64,000 nt of DNA from Paraburkholderia fynbosensis (GTDB lineage: Bacteria; Pseudomonadota; Gammaproteobacteria; Burkholderiales; Burkholderiaceae). Positions 26,951-35,659 of the stretch are shown piece after piece (within the stretch, counting starts at the first letter, position 1; every line of letters begins with the position of its first letter). The notes beneath the pieces were generated by a model that searched no databases, was not told the DNA's origin, and worked only from the letters and a program-made list of their open reading frames with translations. The position numbers and the translations under genes were made by a program. The stretch is from positions 310,001 through 374,000 of the forward strand of contig NZ_CADIKI010000003.1 of assembly GCF_902859935.1 (NCBI RefSeq), given 5' to 3'.

Positions 26951-28336
26951 TTAGTAAGCGTTTCGATGCACCAGTCCAGCGACAATCGTCGCGCCGATAA
27001 TCCGCATATCGAGCGCGAACGACCAATGACCCAGGTAATACAGGTCATGTTCCACCCGACGCTCCATCTTTTCGATGCGGTCAGTCTCGCCACGGAAGCC
27101 GTTTATCTGCGCCCAGCCCGTGATTCCCGGTTTGATCCGGTAGCGATTGATGTAGCCGGCGACCACTTTCTGATAGAGGTCGTCATGCTCGAGTGCATGG
27201 GGACGCGGTCCAACGACCGACATGTCGCCACGCAACACGTTGAAAAATTGCGGCAGCTCGTCGAGGCTCGTGCGGCGCAGGAACGCGCCGACTTTCGTCA
27301 CGCGGCTGTCGTCGCGCGTCGCCTGGCTGAGCACGCCTTTGGCTTCGGTATGCAGACGCATCGAGCGGAACTTGTAGATCGTGAAGACCCGGCCGTCCGC
27401 GCCCTTGCGCTTCTGTTTGAACAGCACCGGGCCGCGCGACGAGAGCTTCACCGCGATCGCGATGGCCAGCAGCAGCGGCGCGAGTGCGATCAACGCCGCG
27501 GCCGCGAACAGGCGGTCGAAAATTTCCTTCTTCAGCATCGAACTCGCCGACAGCGGCGAGGCGACCAGATTGATCGCCGGCATGCCAAGCAGCTCGACCA
27601 CGCCGCTGCCTTCGAACAGCGCGTGGCTGCGCACATCGGGCATGAAACGGATGTTCACGAGGTCGTCGCGGAATCTGCCGATCAACGCGCAGATCAGCGG
27701 CTCCTCGCTCAGCGAGAGCATCAGCCACAATTCGTGCACGTCGTTCGTGCGGATATAGTCGGCGAGCGCGTCGACGCTGTCGAACACCGGCACACGCGAA
27801 TTCGTCACCGACGTCTCGTCCGGGCGCGTGTTGTAGACGGCGGTCGCGCGAAACCCGGCGGTCGGTGCGGCTTCGATGCGGCGCAGGATGGCTTCGCATT
27901 GCGAGCCGCTGCCGACGATCGCGACCTGGTGCAGATTCATGCCGGCGCCGCGAGCGCGCGCCAGCGCCGCGTGCGTGATCAGCCGGTACGAGATCAGCAG
28001 GGCGCCCGTCACCGCGGTCCAGTACGAGAACCACAGCCGCGACACGAGATCGCTGCGATGCAGTGAATACATCAGCACGAGCGCGCAGCCCTGCACGATC
28101 AGCCACGCGAGCGAGACTTGACCGGCGAGCGCTAGCTTGGAGCGGCCGCGCCACGATTCGTAGACGCCGAACGCCGGGAAGATGGCCAGCGCGAACGCGG
28201 CGGAAAACATCACGAGCGCCCAGTAGAACCCGGATTGAGCGAGGTAGTCGAAACGGATCTGCGACGCCAGCGCCGCCCCCGCCAACACCAACGCGACATC
28301 GAAAACTCGCGCGAGCAAATCCTGAAACTTGCGCAT
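26951..28336 (-). CDS. wcaJ: Undecaprenyl-phosphate glucose phosphotransferase (WcaJ/BceB type)
   Basis: 461 residues. Four N-terminal membrane helices are followed by a CoA-binding-like Rossmann domain (QVAIVGSGSQC, near residue 138). The C-terminal bacterial sugar transferase domain has FKQKRKGADGRVFTIYKFRS, LRRTSLDELPQFFNVL and VGPRPHA. It transfers a hexose-1-phosphate, usually glucose, from a UDP-sugar to undecaprenyl phosphate to start the repeat unit on the inner face of the membrane. It follows manC by 66 bp and is the only initiating transferase in the window, so it probably primes the polymer exported by the adjoining Wza/Wzc. Confidence 0.93.
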   Translation of the reverse strand: MRKFQDLLARVFDVALVLAGAALASQIRFDYLAQSGFYWALVMFSAAFALAIFPAFGVYESWRGRSKLALAGQVSLAWLIVQGCALVLMYSLHRSDLVSRLWFSYWTAVTGALLISYRLITHAALARARGAGMNLHQVAIVGSGSQCEAILRRIEAAPTAGFRATAVYNTRPDETSVTNSRVPVFDSVDALADYIRTNDVHELWLMLSLSEEPLICALIGRFRDDLVNIRFMPDVRSHALFEGSGVVELLGMPAINLVASPLSASSMLKKEIFDRLFAAAALIALAPLLLAIAIAVKLSSRGPVLFKQKRKGADGRVFTIYKFRSMRLHTEAKGVLSQATRDDSRVTKVGAFLRRTSLDELPQFFNVLRGDMSVVGPRPHALEHDDLYQKVVAGYINRYRIKPGITGWAQINGFRGETDRIEKMERRVEHDLYYLGHWSFALDMRIIGATIVAGLVHRNAY

Positions 28337-28402
28337 TTTGTTTGCCTCTGTGCTTACGTCGTTACTTGCCGTGCCTGTTAGCAGATGAATCCGGCGGACT
28401 GC

Positions 28403-29965
28403 TTAGGAGCAGCGGCCGTAGTTGTCGTTGAACCTCACAATGTCGTCTTCGCCCAGATAGACGCCTGACTGGATTTCGATGATTTCGAGCGGCACTTTTC
28501 CCGGGTTTTCGAGCCGGTGGCGAGTGCCGAGCGGAATGAAGGTCGATTCGTTTTCACTCAGCAGGAACTGCTCTTCGCCGCGTGTGACGAGTGCCGTGCC
28601 GCGCACGACCACCCAGTGTTCGGCGCGGTGGTGGTGCAGTTGCAGCGACAGTTGCGCGCCCGGCGTGACGACGATGCGCTTCACCTGAAACCGCTCGCCG
28701 TGGTCGAGCGAGTCGTAGAACCCCCACGGGCGGCGCACCTTGCGATGCGCGTCGGCCTCCGGCGCATGCTGTGCCTTGATACGCGAGACCAGCCCCTTCA
28801 CGTCCTGGACGTGCGAGCGGTCGACCACCAGCACGGCGTCGGCGGTTTCGACCACCACGACGTTGGTGGTGCCGACGCACGCGACCAGCCGCCCTTCCGA
28901 ATGTGCATAGCTCGACACCGCGCCTTCGAACGCGACCCGCCCGCGCCCCGCGTTGCCGTTGGCGTCCTTGTCCATCGCGGCCCACACGGCGTCCCATGAA
29001 CCGAGGTCGGACCAGCCCGCATCCAGTCTGACAACCACGCCGACGGGCATCGCCAGGGCATCGGAGCGCTGCGCGCCGCCGTGCGCTGCCGCATCAGCGG
29101 TGTCGATCAGCCGCTCCATTACCGCGTAGTCGATCGAATCCGCGGGTACGCCGAGGAATGCGTCCGGCAGCGGTCGGAACACCGCCTCGGCGGTGCTGCC
29201 GCCAACGAATGCGCGCGCGCACGCCGCGTGCATGTCGGGCTGCAGGCGCTTGAGCGTGTCGAGCCACACGCTCGCCCGCACGATGAAGATTCCGCTATTC
29301 CACCAATACGTACCGGCCGCCACGTACTGCGCGGCGATTTCTTCCGCGGGTTTCTCGACGAAGGCGTCGATCGCATGTCCGCCGTCTCCGAGTTCGGCGC
29401 CGATCCGGATATAGCCGAAGCCGGTGTCGGGCCGCGTGGGCGGCACGCCCAGCGTCGCGATCGCGCCGCGCTCCGCATAGCGCGCGGCGCGCTCCAGCGC
29501 GCCTTGCAATGCCTGTACGTCGGCGATCGAGTGGTCGGCCGGCATCACGACGAGAATCGCGTCGCCGCCGTCCGCGCACGCGAGCGACGCCGCCAGCGTC
29601 AACGCCGGCGCCGTATCGCGGCGCGCCGGTTCCACGATGAGACGCGCCTCGACGCCGTTTGCGTGCAGCTGTTCGGCAATCACGAAGCGATGCTCCTCAC
29701 CGCACACGATGATCGGCGCGACATCCACACTCCAGCCGGCCGGAAAGCCCTCCATGCGCCGCGCGGTTGCCTGCAGCAACGAGTCCGGGCCGACCACGTC
29801 GATCAGTTGCTTCGGAAAGTTTTCCCGCGACACCGGCCACAGCCGCGTGCCCGAGCCCCCAGCAAGAATCACCGGGACGATGCGCGCGCAACGCGCGCCG
29901 GATGCTCCGGCCGCGACGTCGTCCGGTCCGGGCAACGCAGCGCTTCCCGCTCCCTGAGTCGACAT
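28403..29965 (-). CDS. manC: Bifunctional mannose-1-phosphate guanylyltransferase / mannose-6-phosphate isomerase
   Basis: 520 residues from ATG 29965, with AAGGA upstream; eight further codons upstream are open but lack a ribosome site. The N-terminal nucleotidyltransferase has VILAGGSGTRLWPVSRENFP with the PKQL signature, then MPADHS and FVEKP. The C-terminal type II phosphomannose isomerase is a cupin with LQLHHHRAEHWVVVRGTA. The enzyme makes GDP-mannose, a precursor of mannose, rhamnose and fucose residues. It corresponds to bceA of the cepacian locus and is followed by a wcaJ-like gene, as in that locus. UDP-glucose dehydrogenase (bceC) and phosphatase (bceD) genes that occur in the cepacian locus are missing here. 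Confidence 0.95.
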   Translation of the reverse strand: MSTQGAGSAALPGPDDVAAGASGARCARIVPVILAGGSGTRLWPVSRENFPKQLIDVVGPDSLLQATARRMEGFPAGWSVDVAPIIVCGEEHRFVIAEQLHANGVEARLIVEPARRDTAPALTLAASLACADGGDAILVVMPADHSIADVQALQGALERAARYAERGAIATLGVPPTRPDTGFGYIRIGAELGDGGHAIDAFVEKPAEEIAAQYVAAGTYWWNSGIFIVRASVWLDTLKRLQPDMHAACARAFVGGSTAEAVFRPLPDAFLGVPADSIDYAVMERLIDTADAAAHGGAQRSDALAMPVGVVVRLDAGWSDLGSWDAVWAAMDKDANGNAGRGRVAFEGAVSSYAHSEGRLVACVGTTNVVVVETADAVLVVDRSHVQDVKGLVSRIKAQHAPEADAHRKVRRPWGFYDSLDHGERFQVKRIVVTPGAQLSLQLHHHRAEHWVVVRGTALVTRGEEQFLLSENESTFIPLGTRHRLENPGKVPLEIIEIQSGVYLGEDDIVRFNDNYGRCS

Positions 29966-30054
29966 ATTCGGAATCCTTATAATTCTCAAAAGTCTAAGGA
30001 AATAATTCCTGACGCCGCGTTACTCACGCGCCCGTCAACGCGGCCCCGCCCGCG

Positions 30055-31038
30055 CTACTCACCAGCCATGCGGCGGCTTTGAATCCTGAATTCGGTGGGT
30101 GAAATGCTCATTCGCTTGCGAAACACTTTTGCAAGGCGGTCACCGTTGCCCATGCCGGTGCGCCGGGCAATCTTGTCGACCGGCAATTCCGATTCGGTCA
30201 ACAGGCTGCACGTCACCGCAAGGCGTTCGTGCAGCAGAAAGCTCGATGGCGTGATGCCCATTTCCATCTTGAAGCGGCGCAGAAAGTTGCGCTCGCTCAT
30301 CGCCGCGAACTGCGCCGCGTCGGCGATCGAAATCGACTGCTGGCAATTCTCCTGAAGCCAGCGAGCCGCCGCGCGCACCTTGTCGCCAGGGCTCAGGCCA
30401 CCGTCTTCGCCCAGCAACGGCGCGAGGTTCGAACATGAATCCGCAAGCAGGCGTTCGGCCACCGAGCGCGCCGTGGCGCCGCCGAGGTCGCGCTTGATCA
30501 TCGCGAGCGCGCTTCTCATCGACTCGAGCCGGTCGCCCGCTTCGGCGGCCGCCTCAGGGTGGCGCGCGCCATTCGCCTGCTGCGCGGGCTCGGCGCCGTT
30601 CTTGCTCTCCGGCGCGTAAGCCGCCTCGAGCAGCACGCGCCCCTCGGCGATCGGCCGGATCATGCCGGTGTTGCGGCGCACGCGCCGCAGCCACGCAATC
30701 AGCCGCTCGTCGCCCGCGGCGGCGCATGCACCTTTGCCGCCCGCCACGTACAACGCATCGAAGCCGTCGGAGTGCCGCGCGTCGAGTCCATCGGTCGACA
30801 CGCGCAGCGCGGACGATGAGGTCACCATGCCGCCGTCGGCCGAGAGGAACGACACGTCGTACAGCGAGCCACCAGCGCTCGACGCGGCCAGTTCATTGGC
30901 TGCCTGGAAAACCTCGGCCACCACACCGGCGCCCTGCAGCGAGCAGTCGTTGAACATCAATATCGCGATGCGACGCATTCCCCTGGTCGGCGCATGCACC
31001 CACCGCAGCATTGCAGACTCGAGACTCGCGCAGCTCAT
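30055..31038 (-). CDS. GlxA-family transcriptional regulator (DJ-1/PfpI-like domain plus AraC DNA-binding domain)
   Basis: 327 residues from ATG 31038, with GAGAGGG six bases upstream. Residues about 20-150 form a DJ-1/PfpI-like domain (RRIAILMFNDCSLQGAGVVA, YVAGGKG) whose nucleophile-elbow cysteine is not in the usual place, so a sensory rather than enzymatic role fits. The C-terminal 100 residues carry the two AraC helix-turn-helix motifs (ISIADAAQFAAMSERNFLRR and DKIARRTGMGNGDRLAKVFR). It lies 89 bp upstream of manC on the same strand and may regulate the operon. A 20-bp dyad lies about 230 bp upstream of its start. Confidence 0.88.
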   Translation of the reverse strand: MSCASLESAMLRWVHAPTRGMRRIAILMFNDCSLQGAGVVAEVFQAANELAASSAGGSLYDVSFLSADGGMVTSSSALRVSTDGLDARHSDGFDALYVAGGKGACAAAGDERLIAWLRRVRRNTGMIRPIAEGRVLLEAAYAPESKNGAEPAQQANGARHPEAAAEAGDRLESMRSALAMIKRDLGGATARSVAERLLADSCSNLAPLLGEDGGLSPGDKVRAAARWLQENCQQSISIADAAQFAAMSERNFLRRFKMEMGITPSSFLLHERLAVTCSLLTESELPVDKIARRTGMGNGDRLAKVFRKRMSISPTEFRIQSRRMAGE

Positions 31039-31270
31039 GGTCATCCCTCTCTACAGAAAACGGATCTGCTCTTTGCCGTCACGACACAGAGAACCCCGCT
31101 CTGTACCGGTGCACCATGCGACGACCCTTCCAGCACTTAGCCGCCATGACCGAAAAGCGCAGACATGTTGGCGTGCCCCGACAATGCCGGCCAGTGAGAC
31201 CCGGCAATACGGCGCGGCCGCCGCTTCCCGCCAATTTAATTGCCGATTCCACATATGAATGAATAGGCAT

Positions 31271-31290
31271 TTTGCGAATCTTAATGCAAA
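31271..31290. promoter_or_regulatory. Perfect dyad TTTGC-N10-GCAAA upstream of the GlxA-type regulator
   Basis: TTTGC at 31271-31275 and GCAAA at 31286-31290 are inverted copies with a 10-base spacer, inside an AT-rich patch (about 31230-31310) upstream of the regulator and manC operon. Arm size and spacing fit a dimeric regulator site. No consensus promoter could be assigned beside it. Chance occurrence is possible with 5-bp arms. Confidence 0.35.
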
Positions 31291-32124
31291 TAAAACGGCG
31301 GCAGCGTACGCCAGCGCACACTACACGACCACTCGAAAACGGCGCACTAACAATTCTATTCCACCAAACTTCCGCCAGTTTTAAGTGATTTTTTCCGCGC
31401 AGACGGCAAATTGAGAGTACCCTCCTTCACCGCCGTTGTCTGTGCCGGACCCCACGCAAATTTGCTCCGACCATAGAGCTTCGCATCATCTTGCGAAAAC
31501 AGACATCCAATATAGGCACTTGAAAGCCGACCAGATTATTTAATTTATTGTTATCGGCAATGGGGAATATAAAGCTGGCGATTAATGTTTCAGAGCTGAA
31601 ACAAAGACATCTTTTGACCGCCCGGCAATAGGCGCGCCAATGGCCGATTGCGCCGAGGGCGAAGCGGGTCGATCTCACCAGCGAATTGCGCAGATGCTAT
31701 GCGCTTTGCGCGGCAGCGACCTCGCCAGACAAGTAAAGGCCGTTCTGACCTCGTGCATTAACCATTCGATGATGCATTGCCAGCAGACAGTGGACGCCAT
31801 GTGCATGCGAATACCGCACCTGCCGTTTGAACAACGGCACACGCGACGTGTTGTCCGGCGACGTTGCACAGCATGTCGTCAAAACGTTGTCGCATAGCGC
31901 GGATGCCGGCTCGGTCCGCCCGGCATCGGCCGCTTATTGGGACAACATGCACGTGCACGGTTACCAAGACGCGACGCCACATCCGAAGGCGACGTGGCGC
32001 GCAAGCGGCGCAATGCGCCGATAATTAGGCACTTCATGATAGGTTCGAGGCCTGCTGGCGTACAGAACTCGTGCGCGCGGACGGGTTAGGATGCCTGACA
32101 ACATGCTGGAACCGCTTCTATCCT
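31291..32124. other. Gene-poor stretch
   Basis: About 830 bases with no supported gene. The first half, to about 31620, is AT-rich for this genome (for example TTAATTTATTGTTATC near 31540). The second half has normal base composition and only short unrecognised open frames. It may hold promoters and untranslated leaders for the manC operon, or be remains of transferred DNA. Confidence 0.5.
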
Positions 32125-32271
32125 ATGAACGCTCTGATATGGATGACACTGATCCTCGCTGCGATGATCGGCGCGCTCCTCTTTACGACGATCGGCGCTT
32201 TACTGTTCGCGCTGCTGCTTGGCAACGTGTCGGACCGGCTCGCCCGTACCGACGAGGATCATCGGGACTAG
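32125..32271 (+). CDS. Possible small membrane protein
   Basis: 48 residues: MNALIWMTLILAAMIGALLF begins one long hydrophobic stretch to about residue 33, followed by a charged tail ending RTDEDHRD. The shape is that of a small single- or double-spanning membrane protein. The ribosome site is weak and no family is recognised, so it may not be translated. Confidence 0.35.
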   Translation: MNALIWMTLILAAMIGALLFTTIGALLFALLLGNVSDRLARTDEDHRD

Positions 32272-32457
32272 TGATGCGCTCGCATCCATAAGGACGAACC
32301 GCTCGACTCGGCGTTGGGCGCATTCGCGCCCATTCACGCGCTGCCCTCGGGCGGTCCTGAATGGCAAAAGACAGAAATCCCAACAGTAATGCCAAAATCA
32401 GCGCACACTACCTCATTGCTCCTGTGAGGAGCAAAAAACGCCAATTGGGAGTCCATC

Positions 32458-32598
32458 ATGGCAAAAGGTCAGATGCGCAGTAACCGCGAAGTCAAGAAAC
32501 CGAAGCAGGAGAAGAAACCGCAACCTGCCACGTCGCCGTCCGGCGGGACACCGATTCGCGTAGCACCGAGCGTTTCGGCGACCCAGAAGAAGCACTAA
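32458..32598 (+). CDS. Small basic protein, unknown function
   Basis: 46 residues starting MAKGQMRSNREVKKPKQEKK, then a Pro/Ser/Thr stretch and ending SATQKKH. GGGAG lies eight bases before the ATG. The Lys-rich, disordered character resembles short conserved proteins that recur in Burkholderia genomes without known function. The strong terminator eight bases after its stop supports it being an expressed gene. Confidence 0.6.
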   Translation: MAKGQMRSNREVKKPKQEKKPQPATSPSGGTPIRVAPSVSATQKKH

Positions 32599-32606
32599 AC
32601 GCGAGC

Positions 32607-32631
32607 CGGCCCGCCTTCACAAGGCGGGCCG
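32607..32631 (+). terminator. Strong hairpin terminator after the small basic protein gene
   Basis: Perfect 11-bp GC-rich arms (CGGCCCGCCTT / AAGGCGGGCCG) around a CAC loop begin nine bases after the stop codon. The following tract CTTTACTTC is only moderately T-rich. The 11-bp tandem repeat begins at the last base of the stem. Confidence 0.8.
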
Positions 32632-32751
32632 CTTTACTTCGGCTTTACTTCGGCTTTACTTCGGCTTTACTTCGGCTTGACTTCGGCTTGACTTCGGCTT
32701 GACTTCGGCTTTACTTCGGCTTTACTTCGGCTTGACTTCCGCATTACTTCG
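32631..32751. repeat. 11-bp tandem repeat, 11 units
   Basis: Units of GCTTTACTTCG start at 32631 and repeat every 11 bases. Units 1-4, 8 and 9 are exact, units 5-7 read GCTTGACTTCG, and the last two are imperfect. The array fills the space between the terminator and the stop codon (32765) of the convergent MFS gene. Confidence 0.93.
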
Positions 32752-32764
32752 CCACCCGCAGCGG

Positions 32765-34261
32765 CTACCTGGAAATATCCTCCAGCGCGACATCGCGTGT
32801 TTTCGGTCCCAGCATGCCGATGGCGATCATCACCACCGCCATCGCGCCGGAAATGAACACGAACACCCCGTTCACGCCAAAGCGGCTCAAACACCCGGCG
32901 ATCACGAACGCCGAGAACACCGCTGAAATCCGGCTCCACGAATAGACGAATCCCACCGCCCGCGCGCGGATGCTGGTCGGAAACAGTTCCGCCTGATACG
33001 CGTAATAGCTGTATGAAATGATGTTGCCCGCCAGCACGAGACACACGCCGAGACTCAGCAGCAATACGGTCTCGCGCGCCTGGCTGAAGGCCAGCCCGCA
33101 CACCACGTTCACCCCCGCCATGAAGATGATCACCGTCTTGCGCTCGAAGCGGTCGGCAATCAGCAAGCCCAGCAGCGGCCCGAGCGGCGCGGCAAGCGCG
33201 ATGATGCTCGCGTACATCAGGCTCGTCGTGACCGTGATGCCCTGCTTGATCAGCAACGTCGGAATCCAGTTCGCGAAGCCGTAGTAGCCCATGGTCTGGA
33301 ACACGTGGAAGATGATCAGCATCAGCGTGCGCCGGCGATATGGCGGCGCGAGCAGATCGCGAAACGCCGTACGCGCGCGCACCGGCTCGGGCGACGCGGG
33401 CTGCGGCAGCGGTCGGCCGTATTCGCGCTCGACGCGCGCTTCGAGCCGCTTCATCACCGCGTCGGCTTCCCCGATGCGGCCTTTTTGCGCAAGCCAGCGC
33501 GGGCTCTCCGGCAAACGCAGACGGATCCACCACACCACGATCGCGCCGACCACGCCGGTCAGCACGACGATGCGCCAGCCGTCGAGGCCGAAGTAACGGT
33601 GCGGCACCAGCAGATACGACAGAAACGCGACGATCGGCACCGCGCAGAAGCCGACCGCCTGCGAGCACGCCGCCGCGCGGCCGCGAATATGCTTCGGCAC
33701 GAGCTCGGAGATGTACGTGCCGATCGTGACGATCTCCACGCCGATGCCGATGCCCGCGATGAAGCGCCACAGGTTGAGCCCGAACGCGGTGTCCTGAAAA
33801 GCCATGATGATGTTGGCCGCGGTGTACCACAGCAGCGACCACGTAAAGATCGCCCGTCGCCCGAAACGGTCGGCGAGAAAACCGCATGCCGCCGTGCCGA
33901 TGAACAGGCCCGCAAACAACGCGGCGATGAAGCTCGCGACACCGCTGGTGCCGAACAGACCATGGGTAGTCGCGGTGAGAATGCCGCTACGCACGAGTCC
34001 CGGCGCAATGTAGCCGGAGAACATCAGGTCGTACAGTTCGAAGAAGAGGCCGAGGCTCAGCAGCATCACCAGCTTCCAGATCGAACGGGTGGCGGGCAGG
34101 CGATCGAGCCGCGCGGAAATGCGCGCGCCTTCGAGCGCGATCTGCCCGGCGTGGTCGCCCGCCGCTGCGCCTGTATCCGTGTCCGTGTCCGCGGGCAGGC
34201 CGCCCAGTGCGGCGGCATCGCCGACTGCCGTCGCATACACCGCTTGATTCGACGATTTCAT
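32765..34261 (-). CDS. MFS transporter, sugar/aromatic-acid porter type
   Basis: 498 residues from ATG 34261, with GGAGACAGG upstream. Twelve hydrophobic helices follow a roughly 60-residue cytoplasmic N-terminus. MFS signatures are ADRFGRRAIF in loop 2-3 (GxxxDRxGRR type), RFIAGIGIGVEIV in helix 4, LPESPRWLAQKGR after helix 6 and ADRFERKTVI in loop 8-9. PESPRWL is typical of the sugar-porter and metabolite:H+ symporter groups. Gene order (LysR regulator, HMG-CoA-lyase-like, CoA-transferase, this gene) suggests uptake of the carboxylic acid handled by those enzymes. The gap to the CoA-transferase stop is 145 bp. Confidence 0.85.
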   Translation of the reverse strand: MKSSNQAVYATAVGDAAALGGLPADTDTDTGAAAGDHAGQIALEGARISARLDRLPATRSIWKLVMLLSLGLFFELYDLMFSGYIAPGLVRSGILTATTHGLFGTSGVASFIAALFAGLFIGTAACGFLADRFGRRAIFTWSLLWYTAANIIMAFQDTAFGLNLWRFIAGIGIGVEIVTIGTYISELVPKHIRGRAAACSQAVGFCAVPIVAFLSYLLVPHRYFGLDGWRIVVLTGVVGAIVVWWIRLRLPESPRWLAQKGRIGEADAVMKRLEARVEREYGRPLPQPASPEPVRARTAFRDLLAPPYRRRTLMLIIFHVFQTMGYYGFANWIPTLLIKQGITVTTSLMYASIIALAAPLGPLLGLLIADRFERKTVIIFMAGVNVVCGLAFSQARETVLLLSLGVCLVLAGNIISYSYYAYQAELFPTSIRARAVGFVYSWSRISAVFSAFVIAGCLSRFGVNGVFVFISGAMAVVMIAIGMLGPKTRDVALEDISR

Positions 34262-34406
34262 CGCCTGTCTCCAATCCAACGCAAATGATTGCGGAACGCC
34301 GGTCTATCGCCGGATGAAATTTGAGGGGACTACATTAGCGGCACCGGACAGCACGCCGCGCCTCGAGCGTCGCGCCGCGTTTGCCCTAGCCGGCGCCATG
34401 CGCAGG

Positions 34407-35645
34407 TCACGCCGCTTCGCGCGGCGCCCGAGCCGCACCGCCGCCCAGCGCCGCGATCTGCGCGTCGTCATAACCGAGACCGCGCAGCACGTCGGCGGTG
34501 TGCTCGCCGATCTTCGCGATCGGCTGACGCGGCTGCAAACGCGCGCCGTCCATCGAAATCGGCAGCAAGGGCATGGCGGTCTCGCTGCCGTCGTCGAGCG
34601 TCAGGCGCGCGAGCCCTCCGCTTTCGTTCAGATGCGGATCGTCGAACAATGCTTCCGGCTTCGTGATCGACGCGAACGGAATATGGTCGCGCTCGAACAG
34701 CGGCACGAGCGCCGCGCCTTCGAATCGACACAAGGTTTCGCCGAGCGTTTTCAGCAGCCACTCACGCGCCAGCACGCGATCGTTGTTGGTCGCGAGACGC
34801 GGATCGGCAATCAGGTCGGCGCGGCCGAGAATCGCGCACAACGCGCGCCACTGACCGTCGCCGGTCGCGGCGATGAACATCTGCTCGCCGTTGGCGAGCG
34901 TGAACACGTCGTACACGGCCCACGCGCTGATGCGCTCCGGCATCGGCGCGGCGGGCACGCCGGTCGCGGCGAACTGCTGCATGTGCTGCGCGCACAGCAG
35001 TACACAGTTCTCGAACAGCGCGCTCTGCACTTCCTTGCCGCGTCCGCTCGCATGCCGTTCGTGCAGCGCGGCGAGCACGCCGATCGCGCCGAACATGCCG
35101 CCCATGATGTCGTTGACCGAACTGCCCGCGCGCAGCGGCCGGCCGACCGGTCCGGTCATGTACGCGAGGCCCGCCATCATCTGTACGACTTCGTCGAGCG
35201 CGAGGCGGTGTTCGTAAGGGCCGTTCAGAAAACCCTTGTGCGACACGTAGATCAGCTTCGGATTGCGCTCGCGCAGTGTCGCGTAGTCGAGCCCGAGACT
35301 CGCCATGCGGCCCGGCTTGAAGTTTTCGACGAACACGTCGGCGGTGTCGACGAGCGTGTGCAGCGCGGCGAGTCCCGCTTCGCTGTCGAGATCGAGCGCG
35401 ACGCTCTTCTTGTTGCGATTGAAGGTGCGGAAAAAACCCGCACCGGTGCCGAGCAGACGGCGCGTGCCGTCGCCGCGCGGCGGCTCGACCTTGATCACTT
35501 CGGCGCCGAGGTCGCCGAGAATCATCCCGCAGGTCGGGCCCATCACCATATGCGACAACTCGATCACGCGAATACCGGCGAGCGGCAATGCGCCCTGCTG
35601 CGGCGCGGACGAGGCGGAATCGGAAGTGGACGAAAGCGGAGTCAT
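34407..35645 (-). CDS. CaiB/BaiF-family (class III) CoA-transferase
   Basis: 412 residues from ATG 35645. The family N-terminus is clear: LAGIRVIELSHMVMGPTCGM, LGDLGAEVIKVEPPRGDGTR and FRTFNRNKKSVALDL. The catalytic Asp is expected in GSSVNDIMGG, followed by ALHERHASGRGKEVQSALFE. The enzyme transfers CoA between carboxylic acids. It begins 14 bp after the HMG-CoA-lyase-like gene, so the two very likely act in sequence: CoA activation of a 3-hydroxy acid, then C-C cleavage. Such pairs serve branched or C5-C6 dicarboxylate breakdown, but the substrate cannot be named from sequence. Confidence 0.9.
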   Translation of the reverse strand: MTPLSSTSDSASSAPQQGALPLAGIRVIELSHMVMGPTCGMILGDLGAEVIKVEPPRGDGTRRLLGTGAGFFRTFNRNKKSVALDLDSEAGLAALHTLVDTADVFVENFKPGRMASLGLDYATLRERNPKLIYVSHKGFLNGPYEHRLALDEVVQMMAGLAYMTGPVGRPLRAGSSVNDIMGGMFGAIGVLAALHERHASGRGKEVQSALFENCVLLCAQHMQQFAATGVPAAPMPERISAWAVYDVFTLANGEQMFIAATGDGQWRALCAILGRADLIADPRLATNNDRVLAREWLLKTLGETLCRFEGAALVPLFERDHIPFASITKPEALFDDPHLNESGGLARLTLDDGSETAMPLLPISMDGARLQPRQPIAKIGEHTADVLRGLGYDDAQIAALGGGAARAPREAA

Positions 35646-35659
35646 TGCAGCACCTGCGG

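Noticed and set aside
32667..33887. Frame encoding a Lys/Ser/Arg repeat tail on the minus strand
   Set aside because: It is an out-of-frame reading of the MFS gene running into the 11-bp tandem repeat.
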